From JAJPXC01 sp964510535 (GTDB lineage Bacteria > Bacteroidota > Bacteroidia > Bacteroidales > Muribaculaceae): a stretch of 30,308 bases of DNA. The notes below the pieces were generated by a model. It searched no databases. It saw nothing but the letters and a program-made list of their open reading frames with translations, and was not told the DNA's origin. Shown here piece by piece: positions 24,655-30,308 of the stretch (the first letter of the stretch is position 1; every line of letters starts with the position of its first letter). Location of the stretch: positions 1 to 30,308 of the forward strand of contig CAZECG010000023.1 of assembly GCA_964510535.1 (NCBI GenBank). The letters are read 5' to 3'. Made by a program: the position numbers and the translations under genes.

Positions 24655-25281
24655 TTAACCGTGACCGAACGAATCGGCAAACAGTGTGCGATTTATCAGT
24701 GAGCGACCGAGTGTAATCTCGTCGGTATATTCAATTTCATTACCTACCGACACGCCGCGGGCCAACTGACTTACTATCACGCCGGTATCGCCGAGACGAC
24801 GGTAGATATAGAAACTCGTGGTCTCTCCGTCCATCGTGGCTCCAAGCGCAAGAATCACCTCGCGTATACCACCACCCTTTACTCTTTCAACAAGCGAATC
24901 GATTTCAAGTTTATCGGGGCCGACCCCGTCCATCGGCGAAATGACACCGCCGAGCACATGATATAGTCCCGTGTATTGTCGCGTTTTCTCAAAACTTATG
25001 ACATCTTTGACCGTCTCAACCACACACACCACCGACGAATCACGACGCGGATCAGAACATATCGGACACACATCGGTCTCTGATATGTTGTGGCACACGG
25101 CGCAATATTTTATACCGCGACGCATGGCTATCAACGCCTCTCCAAGCGACACCGCCTGTTCCTCATCCTGCCTGAGCAGATGCAACGCAAGCCTTAACGC
25201 AGTCTTGCGTCCGAGACCCGGAAGGCGTGAAAGCTCAGTCACCGCCCCCTCGAGCAACAAAGATTCAAATTCCTGTTCCAT
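24655..25281 (-). CDS. recR: Recombination mediator protein RecR
   Basis: RecR works with RecO (and RecF) to load RecA on SSB-coated single-stranded DNA. The 208-aa protein has the usual order. An N-terminal helix-hairpin-helix comes first (LPGLGRKTALRLALHLL, about 20-36). A four-cysteine zinc site follows (Cys60, Cys63, Cys72, Cys75). The Toprim domain starts near residue 83 (VCVVETVKDVISFE). The C-terminus contains RLARG-like and GNEIEY segments. It is the first gene of a leftward group and has a good promoter at 25297-25327. Confidence 0.97.
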   Translation of the reverse strand: MEQEFESLLLEGAVTELSRLPGLGRKTALRLALHLLRQDEEQAVSLGEALIAMRRGIKYCAVCHNISETDVCPICSDPRRDSSVVCVVETVKDVISFEKTRQYTGLYHVLGGVISPMDGVGPDKLEIDSLVERVKGGGIREVILALGATMDGETTSFYIYRRLGDTGVIVSQLARGVSVGNEIEYTDEITLGRSLINRTLFADSFGHG

Positions 25282-25296
25282 ACTCTATCTTTAGTG

Positions 25297-25327
25297 CAAA
25301 TTTACCCATTCCTCGCTACCTGTGCAA
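25297..25327 (-). promoter_or_regulatory. recR promoter
   Basis: On the minus strand there is TTG (25327-25325), exactly 20 bp, then TAAATTTG (25304-25297). Both elements match the Bacteroidota consensus. The leader is about 10 nt, so translation starts almost at the 5' end. Confidence 0.72.
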
Positions 25328-25377
25328 TAGTTCCCGAACCGCATCTTGCGGCTAACGCGCTCTATTAGTTCTGTGTA

Positions 25378-25408
25378 TTGATTATGTTGACTATTTTTAG
25401 TAATTTTG
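25378..25408 (+). promoter_or_regulatory. panC promoter
   Basis: TTG (25378-25380), exactly 20 bp, then TAATTTTG (25401-25408). Both elements match the consensus. Transcription should begin near 25415, giving a leader of about 18 nt before the ATG at 25433 and excluding the longer frame that starts at 25406. Confidence 0.72.
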
Positions 25409-25432
25409 TCGCGCAAATTTTTATTCTTTCCA

Positions 25433-26278
25433 ATGGAAGTAATCAGAACTGTCAAAGAGCTCAAATCTCGCATAGCCGAGTTGAAAGCCCAAGGACAACA
25501 GGTGGGGCTGGTTCCCACGATGGGTGCGCTTCACGCCGGTCACAAGTCATTGATTGAGCGGTCATGCAACGAAAACGATGCGACTGTGGTAAGTGTGTTT
25601 GTCAACCCGACACAGTTTAACAATGCCAACGACCTCGCAACATATCCGCGCACCGAAGAAGCCGACCGAGCTCTTCTTGAGGACGCGGGAGTAACGATTG
25701 CGTTCATCCCCTCGGTCGAGGAGATATACCCCGAGCCCGACACCCGGCAGTTTGACCTCGGGCCAGTCGCCGAAGTGATGGAGGGTCCCATGCGTCCGGG
25801 CCATTTCAATGGCGTGGCTCAAATTGTCAGCAAACTGTTCTATATCGTCGAGCCTCACAAGGCCTACTTCGGCGAGAAAGATTTCCAGCAGATAGCCGTT
25901 ATCCGACGAATGGTGGATATTCTCGGCCTTGACGTGGAAATTGTCGACTGCCCGATTGTCCGCGAAGCCGACGGCCTCGCATTGAGCAGCCGAAACGTAA
26001 GACTAACGCCTGAAGGGAGAGCCATCGCACCAACCATACACCGTGTGCTGAGCGAAAGCCGGGGATGGAAACCGGAAATGTCACCGGCAGAGGTGACCGA
26101 CAAGGTTATCGCACTGATTAACTCTACCCCCGGATTGGAAGTGGAATACTACCAAATTGTCGACTCTCTCACCATGCAGCCACTTGACCGATGGCCGGCC
26201 GACGGAGAACCGAGTGCCGTGGGGTGCGTAACCGTCTACTGTGGCGACGTGCGTCTCATTGATAACATCAAATATTGA
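25433..26278 (+). CDS. panC: Pantothenate synthetase (pantoate-beta-alanine ligase)
   Basis: This enzyme joins pantoate and beta-alanine with ATP to make pantothenate, the precursor of coenzyme A. The 281-aa product begins MEVIRTVKELKSRIAELK. It shows the nucleotidyltransferase motif PTMGALHAGH (28-37), VSVFVNPTQFN, the pantoate-binding region, FGEKDFQQ and the KMSKS-like ADGLALSSRN. The start at 25433 is chosen because the promoter at 25378-25408 overlaps the longer frame. panD begins 5 bp after the stop, so the supply of beta-alanine and its use are encoded together. Confidence 0.97.
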   Translation: MEVIRTVKELKSRIAELKAQGQQVGLVPTMGALHAGHKSLIERSCNENDATVVSVFVNPTQFNNANDLATYPRTEEADRALLEDAGVTIAFIPSVEEIYPEPDTRQFDLGPVAEVMEGPMRPGHFNGVAQIVSKLFYIVEPHKAYFGEKDFQQIAVIRRMVDILGLDVEIVDCPIVREADGLALSSRNVRLTPEGRAIAPTIHRVLSESRGWKPEMSPAEVTDKVIALINSTPGLEVEYYQIVDSLTMQPLDRWPADGEPSAVGCVTVYCGDVRLIDNIKY

Positions 26279-26283
26279 CGGCC

Positions 26284-26640
26284 ATGCTGATTGAAGTGCT
26301 TAAATCCAAAATCCACCGCGTGACAGTCACGGAGGCTTGCCTGAACTACATCGGGAGCATCACCATCGACGAAGACCTTATGGATGCCGCGGGAATAATC
26401 CGCGGAGAGCGCGTGTTTATCGTCAATAACAACAATGGAGAACGGCTCGACACTTATGTCATCCCCGGACCAAGAGGCTCAGGTGTGATATGCCTCAACG
26501 GTGCGGCAGCACGCAAAGTGCAACCCGGCGACATAGTCATCATAATGAGCTATGCCACAATGACACCCGACGAAGCGCGGCAATTCAAGCCCACGGTGAT
26601 TTTTCCCGATACCGCGACCAACAGATTAAACAACCCTTAA
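26284..26640 (+). CDS. panD: Aspartate 1-decarboxylase (pyruvoyl enzyme)
   Basis: PanD decarboxylates aspartate to beta-alanine, the substrate of PanC encoded just upstream. The 118-aa proenzyme starts MLIEVLKSKIHRVTVTEACL. Self-cleavage between Gly24 and Ser25 (YIGSITID) creates the pyruvoyl group. Further down are YVIPGPRGSGVICLNGAAA and the C-terminal VIIMSYA segment typical of the family. A frame three codons longer from a TTG overlaps panC by 4 bp; the ATG at 26284 is preferred. panB is not present in this window. Confidence 0.96.
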   Translation: MLIEVLKSKIHRVTVTEACLNYIGSITIDEDLMDAAGIIRGERVFIVNNNNGERLDTYVIPGPRGSGVICLNGAAARKVQPGDIVIIMSYATMTPDEARQFKPTVIFPDTATNRLNNP

Positions 26641-26682
26641 AAAAACACCCTCAATAATAACGCCTGACAGCGTCTCAACACC

Positions 26683-28011
26683 ATGTTTGAAAATCTTAGC
26701 GAAAGACTTGAACGAAGCCTGAAACTCCTCAAAGGACAAGGCAAAATCACCGAGATAAACGTAGCTGAAACCCTTAAAGATGTGCGTCGAGCACTTCTTG
26801 ATGCCGACGTCAACTATAAGGTAGCCAAACAGTTCACCGACACCGTTAAAGCCAAAGCCCTCGGTCAGAACGTGATTAACGCCATCAAGCCGAGCGAGCT
26901 GATGGTCAAAATAGTGCACGATGAGCTTGCCACACTCATGGGTGGCGAGGCAGTGCCTTTGAATCTGTCAGGCAATCCAACAGTCATCCTCATGTCGGGT
27001 TTGCAAGGTTCGGGTAAAACTACATTCTCCGGCAAAATAGCGCGCAAGCTCAAAAGCGAGAAAGGGCGCCGCCCTCTCCTCGTGGCTTGCGACGTATACC
27101 GCCCCGCAGCAATCGAACAGCTGAAAGTCCTCGGTTCTCAAATTGAAGTCCCGGTTTACACCGAGGAGGATAACAAAAATCCCGTATCGATTGCCCAAAA
27201 CGCCATACAATACGCCAAGACCAATCATCTCGACCTTGTCATCGTCGATACCGCAGGCCGCTTGGCTGTCGACGAGCAGATGATGGACGAAATCGAGTCA
27301 ATCAAAAAAGCCATAAATCCCCAAGAAACTCTATTTGTGGTCGACTCGATGACTGGCCAAGACGCCGTCAACACCGCCAAAGAGTTTAACGACCGGCTTG
27401 ACTTTGACGGAGTTGTGCTGACAAAACTCGACGGTGACACCCGCGGCGGCGCGGCACTTTCAATCCGAACGGTGGTTACAAAACCGATTAAATTTGTCGG
27501 TACAGGCGAAAAACTCGATGCCATAGACCTGTTCCACCCCTCGCGAATGGCAGACCGAATCCTGGGCATGGGCGACATCGTTTCGCTCGTCGAGAAAGCC
27601 CAACAGCAGTATGACGAAAAAGCCGCGCGGGAACTGCAACGCAAAATCGAAAAAAACCAATTTAACTTCAACGACTTTCTCAAACAGATTGAGCAAATCA
27701 AGAAGATGGGCAACATCAAAGAACTTGCTTCGATGATTCCCGGCGTTGGAAAAGCCATAAAAGATATTGACATCGACGACAACGCTTTCAAAGGAATCGA
27801 GGCTATTATCCACTCGATGACCGAAAAAGAACGAATAAACCCCGCTATCATCAACGGCAGCCGTCGACAGCGTATCGCCAAAGGTTCCGGAACCACACTT
27901 CAAGAAGTGAACAGACTGCTTAAACAGTTTGAGGAAACCCGCAAGATGATGAAAGCGGCGACTTCAATCAAAAACCCGATGAAAATGATGCGCAATATGC
28001 GCCGCCGATAA
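26683..28011 (+). CDS. ffh: Signal recognition particle protein Ffh (SRP54)
   Basis: Ffh binds SRP RNA and signal sequences of nascent membrane proteins and delivers ribosomes to FtsY. The 442-aa protein has the N domain (about 1-90), a GTPase G domain with G1 GLQGSGKTT (106-114), then CDVYRPAAIEQL, DTAGRL, TKLDGDTRGGAALS and GTGEKLDAID in order. The methionine-rich M domain follows (about 325-440), containing INPAIINGSRRQRIAKGSG for RNA binding. The C-terminus (MMRNMRRR) is basic. It starts 42 bp after panD and is followed after 38 bp by folD. Confidence 0.97.
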   Translation: MFENLSERLERSLKLLKGQGKITEINVAETLKDVRRALLDADVNYKVAKQFTDTVKAKALGQNVINAIKPSELMVKIVHDELATLMGGEAVPLNLSGNPTVILMSGLQGSGKTTFSGKIARKLKSEKGRRPLLVACDVYRPAAIEQLKVLGSQIEVPVYTEEDNKNPVSIAQNAIQYAKTNHLDLVIVDTAGRLAVDEQMMDEIESIKKAINPQETLFVVDSMTGQDAVNTAKEFNDRLDFDGVVLTKLDGDTRGGAALSIRTVVTKPIKFVGTGEKLDAIDLFHPSRMADRILGMGDIVSLVEKAQQQYDEKAARELQRKIEKNQFNFNDFLKQIEQIKKMGNIKELASMIPGVGKAIKDIDIDDNAFKGIEAIIHSMTEKERINPAIINGSRRQRIAKGSGTTLQEVNRLLKQFEETRKMMKAATSIKNPMKMMRNMRRR

Positions 28012-28049
28012 ATAACTTTAAAACAACAACCCTTTTAGATTCCGAACCA

Positions 28050-28931
28050 ATGCAACTGATTGACGGCAAAAAGACCGCTGACGATATAAAGAAAGAAATA
28101 GCCTTGGAAGTCGAGGCAATGGTGGCCGAAGGCCGTCGCCGTCCACATCTCGCCGCTATCCTCGTGGGGCACGACGGCGGATCTGAGACCTATGTGGCCA
28201 ACAAAGTAAAGGCTTGCGAAGTGTGCGGGTTCACATCAACCCTCATCCGCAAGGAGGACGACATCACCGAGACTGAACTACTTGCCGAAATTGACCGACT
28301 TAACAATAATACCGAGATAGACGGCTTCATTGTGCAACTCCCGCTACCTAAACACATATCGGAGCAACGAGTCATTGAGGCTATCGACCCCCGCAAGGAT
28401 GTCGATGGGTTTCATCCCGTCAACGTAGGGAGGATGTCAATCGGTCTACCCTGCTTTCTCCCAGCCACGCCGTCGGGAATCGTGGAACTGCTAAAGCGAT
28501 ACAATGTACCCACCCGCGGTAAGCGATGCGTGGTGCTTGGCCGCAGCAATATCGTTGGCAAACCGATGGCCACGCTCATGATGCAAAAGGGTTATCCCGG
28601 CGACGCTACTGTCACGGTATGCCACAGCGCAACCAAAGAGCTTGAAACGATATGCGCCGAAGCCGATATAGTGATAGCCGCTCTCGGTGTCCCCGGTTTT
28701 GTAAAAGCGTCAATGGTGAAAGAGGGCGCGACCGTGATAGATGTCGGCACCACCCGAGTGCCAGACAGCTCGCGCAAAAGCGGATTCCGGCTGAGCGGTG
28801 ATGTTGATTTCGAGAACGTAGCACCAAAATGTGCGTTCATTTCGCCCGTACCAGGCGGAGTGGGGCCAATGACAATCGTATCTCTGATGCGCAACACCCT
28901 CCTCGCTGCCAAAGGGGAAATTTACAAGTAG
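28050..28931 (+). CDS. folD: Bifunctional methylenetetrahydrofolate dehydrogenase/cyclohydrolase
   Basis: FolD interconverts 5,10-methylene-, 5,10-methenyl- and 10-formyl-tetrahydrofolate and supplies one-carbon units for purine and formyl-Met synthesis. The 293-aa product has the active-site Tyr48 and Lys52 (ETYVANKVKACE), the VQLPLPKHI motif, DVDGFHPVNVG, the NADP-binding VVLGRSNIVGKPMA and the C-terminal SPVPGGVGPMTI. All are intact. It lies 38 bp after ffh and 13 bp before the CapA-like gene, in the same direction. Confidence 0.97.
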   Translation: MQLIDGKKTADDIKKEIALEVEAMVAEGRRRPHLAAILVGHDGGSETYVANKVKACEVCGFTSTLIRKEDDITETELLAEIDRLNNNTEIDGFIVQLPLPKHISEQRVIEAIDPRKDVDGFHPVNVGRMSIGLPCFLPATPSGIVELLKRYNVPTRGKRCVVLGRSNIVGKPMATLMMQKGYPGDATVTVCHSATKELETICAEADIVIAALGVPGFVKASMVKEGATVIDVGTTRVPDSSRKSGFRLSGDVDFENVAPKCAFISPVPGGVGPMTIVSLMRNTLLAAKGEIYK

Positions 28932-28944
28932 CAACAGAACTCCA

Positions 28945-30039
28945 ATGCTCTCCCTCCTCACTACCATAGGATTGTCGCTGGCCACCATGCTGTGCTGTGT
29001 CAGCGAAGCGACTCTATTGTTCGCAGGTGACGCAATGATGCATCAGGGGCAGATTGACGCCGCACGACAACCCGACGGGACATACGACTTCTCGGAATGC
29101 TTCATCGAGTTAGCTCCCATTATCCAAAAAGCCGACTACGCCATAGTCAACCTTGAAACACCGCTCGGTGGAGCACCATACTCAGGATATCCATGTTTTT
29201 GCGCTCCCGACAGTTACGCCGACGCTCTGGCGGCCGCTGGATTTGACCTCATGCTGAATGCCAACAACCACACTCTCGACCGCCGCGACAAAGGGCTGAA
29301 ACGCACTATCGCACAACTCGACTTGCGGGGAATTACGCATATAGGCACATACATCAATGCTACCGCCCGCGACTCGCTATCCCCATTAGTGGTTGACGTG
29401 AAAGGGTTCAAAATCGGTATGCTTAATTACACCTACGGCACCAACGGAATCAAAGTAAAAAGTGATGCCGTGGTTGATTACATCGACCGCCCAAAAATGC
29501 AGCACGACATAGCCGAAGCGAGAAGAAAAGGAGCCGAGATTGTAATGGTGGCGGTGCATTGGGGCAACGAATACCAGCTACTCCCCCACTCGTCCCAAAA
29601 ATCGCTTGCCGACTTCCTCTATCGGCAAGGGGTTGATTTGATTATAGGAGGACATCCCCATGTGATACAGCCGATGGAGATGAGACACGACTCCGTTTCT
29701 GGACGCTCAGCTTTGGTGGTATACTCACTTGGCAACTTCATTTCCAATATGAAAACCCGCGACACTCGTGGCGGAGCATTGGTCCAGACCACACTCCGGC
29801 GCGACTCCTCCGGCAGAGCTTACGTCGCCGACGGTTCTTATAGATTAGTGTTCACACGGCCAGGTCAGCCCCGCAAATGTAACTTCACCCTCCATCCAGT
29901 CGAACGGTTTGACGACCCACAATGGAAATCACATTGCCAAGCATTCGAACAGGCCGCCGAGGCAATATTTAAGCGTCATAACATCAATATATCGCGAGAC
30001 ACAACACATATTATCAATAAAATCGAAGTCATCCGATAG
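28945..30039 (+). CDS. CapA-family metallophosphoesterase-like protein (PgsA/CapA)
   Basis: The 364-aa product begins with a hydrophobic stretch (LSLLTTIGLSLATMLCC) that may be a signal peptide or anchor. The CapA calcineurin-like domain follows. It shows LLFAGDAMMH (Asp29), VNLETPLGG (Glu71), NANNHTLDR (Asn107, His109), VAVHWGNEY, GGHPHVIQPME and YSLGNFISN. These are the metal-binding segments of the family named after poly-gamma-glutamate synthesis protein CapA. No capB, capC or other polyglutamate gene is near, and family members outside such clusters have unclear roles. A role in cell-envelope polymer metabolism is possible but unproven. Confidence 0.88.
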   Translation: MLSLLTTIGLSLATMLCCVSEATLLFAGDAMMHQGQIDAARQPDGTYDFSECFIELAPIIQKADYAIVNLETPLGGAPYSGYPCFCAPDSYADALAAAGFDLMLNANNHTLDRRDKGLKRTIAQLDLRGITHIGTYINATARDSLSPLVVDVKGFKIGMLNYTYGTNGIKVKSDAVVDYIDRPKMQHDIAEARRKGAEIVMVAVHWGNEYQLLPHSSQKSLADFLYRQGVDLIIGGHPHVIQPMEMRHDSVSGRSALVVYSLGNFISNMKTRDTRGGALVQTTLRRDSSGRAYVADGSYRLVFTRPGQPRKCNFTLHPVERFDDPQWKSHCQAFEQAAEAIFKRHNINISRDTTHIINKIEVIR

Positions 30040-30066
30040 AAACAATAAAAAAAGTCATTAAAAGTA

Positions 30067-30097
30067 TTGCGCAGATAAAAAAAAGTGCCTACCTTTG
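30067..30097 (+). promoter_or_regulatory. tRNA-His promoter
   Basis: TTG (30067-30069), exactly 20 bp, then TACCTTTG (30090-30097) followed by C. It is a complete consensus promoter about 18 bp before the tRNA 5' end. Confidence 0.75.
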
Positions 30098-30114
30098 CAC
30101 CGTTCAAAACAGAT

Positions 30115-30189
<75 letters not shown>

Positions 30190-30197
30190 CTCCTCTA

Positions 30198-30230
30198 AAA
30201 GCCCCTCAATGCAAGAGGGGCTTTACTTTT
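30198..30230 (+). terminator. Terminator after tRNA-His
   Basis: A 10-bp perfect stem (AAAGCCCCTC at 30198-30207 with GAGGGGCTTT at 30215-30224) surrounds a 7-base loop and is followed by ACTTTTT. It ends the tRNA transcript 9 bp past its 3' end. Confidence 0.85.
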
Positions 30231-30255
30231 TCTCACGGACTTCGGGTCAAGTACA

Positions 30256-30280
30256 GGGGCATAGTAATAAACCTGTGTTT
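30256..30280 (+). repeat. 25-bp inverted repeat, right copy
   Basis: This is a perfect reverse complement of 29-53 and begins GGGGCATAGTAATAAACC. It contains TAAAC-ctgt-GTTT, and an ACAGG at 30253-30257 can pair with CCTGT at 30272-30276. Confidence 0.97.
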
Positions 30281-30303
30281 GTAAAATGAAAATCTTACCT
30301 TTG
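30273..30303 (+). promoter_or_regulatory. Promoter-like site at the right edge
   Basis: CTG (30273-30275), 20 bp, then TACCTTTG (30296-30303). The -7 box is perfect and the -33 element has one mismatch. It would drive whatever follows the window, possibly a transposase. Confidence 0.5.
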
Positions 30304-30308
30304 TAGAG

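Larger units (their letters stand above)
30256..30308 (+). mobile_element. Probable insertion-sequence end (right edge, partial)
   Basis: From 30256 outward this starts with the same 25 bp as the left edge and then differs. It includes a promoter-like TACCTTTG (30296-30303) with CTG 20 bp upstream (30273-30275), placed to read outward to the right. A promoter just inside a terminal repeat is what the transposase-proximal end of an insertion sequence would carry. It begins 26 bp after the T run of the tRNA-His terminator, a typical neutral insertion site. The transposase and the rest of the element lie beyond the window. Confidence 0.5.

Noticed and set aside
27225..27896. Minus-strand frame of 223 codons antisense to ffh
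   Set aside because: It lies fully inside ffh and is rich in Ser and Arg, as antisense frames of such genes are.

Overview
The window is a gene-dense stretch of chromosome from a member of the Bacteroidota, most likely order Bacteroidales. A Muribaculaceae-like gut bacterium would fit, but nothing here proves the family. The evidence is: promoters of the Bacteroidota type (TTG, about 20 bp, then TAnnTTTG) before many genes; a short RpoD of 286 aa without region 1.1; an archaeal/eukaryotic-type prolyl-tRNA synthetase; a short phosphate acetyltransferase; and homologues of Porphyromonas/Bacteroides proteins. Almost everything is housekeeping. There is no CRISPR array, no prophage, and no defence or secretion cluster.

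Layout. Bases 1-53 and 30256-30308 each look like the outer end of a repeated element. They share a perfect 25-bp inverted repeat that sits exactly 28 bp from each end of the window. This is best explained by insertion-sequence ends flanking the segment. At 54-445 there is no firm gene, but a strong leftward promoter faces the left edge. Next come, on the minus strand, a periplasmic peptidyl-prolyl isomerase (511-2436) and guaB (2671-4149). On the plus strand follow proS and a membrane glycosyltransferase (4414-6891), closed by a strong bidirectional terminator. dnaA and an NlpC/P60 lipoprotein lie on the minus strand (6999-9503), separated by an AT-rich 354-bp gap rich in palindromes. The plus strand then carries an HtrA protease (9793-11322) and a NatAB-like ABC exporter pair (11639-13878). 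A DUF308 membrane protein lies on the minus strand (14025-14588). A secreted beta-helix protein (14855-16282) and rpoD (16498-17358) are on the plus strand. A 48-aa single-pass membrane protein is encoded on the minus strand at 17453-17599.

The second half begins with a run of co-directional plus-strand genes: pta, ackA, ddh, lgt, a Yip1-like protein and smpB (17755-22893). A minus-strand group follows, in transcription order recR, a GNAT acetyltransferase and a THUMP-like methyltransferase (25281 down to 22915). From a divergent promoter region, panC-panD, ffh, folD and a CapA-like phosphoesterase run to 30039. tRNA-His (GTG) with its own promoter and terminator closes the segment.

Functionally the window mixes replication start (DnaA), transcription (RpoD), translation and trans-translation (ProRS, SmpB, tRNA-His), protein targeting (Ffh), envelope maturation and quality control (Lgt, HtrA, SurA/PpiC-like isomerase, NlpC/P60, glycosyltransferase), acetate fermentation with substrate-level ATP (Pta-AckA), and nucleotide and cofactor synthesis (GuaB, FolD, PanC/PanD, Ddh). 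Several start codons were moved downstream of the longest open frame because a promoter lies inside the longer version or because family N-termini begin there. The least explained items are the terminal inverted repeats, the orphan promoter with its open frame at the left edge, the palindromic region upstream of dnaA, and the small membrane protein between rpoD and pta.
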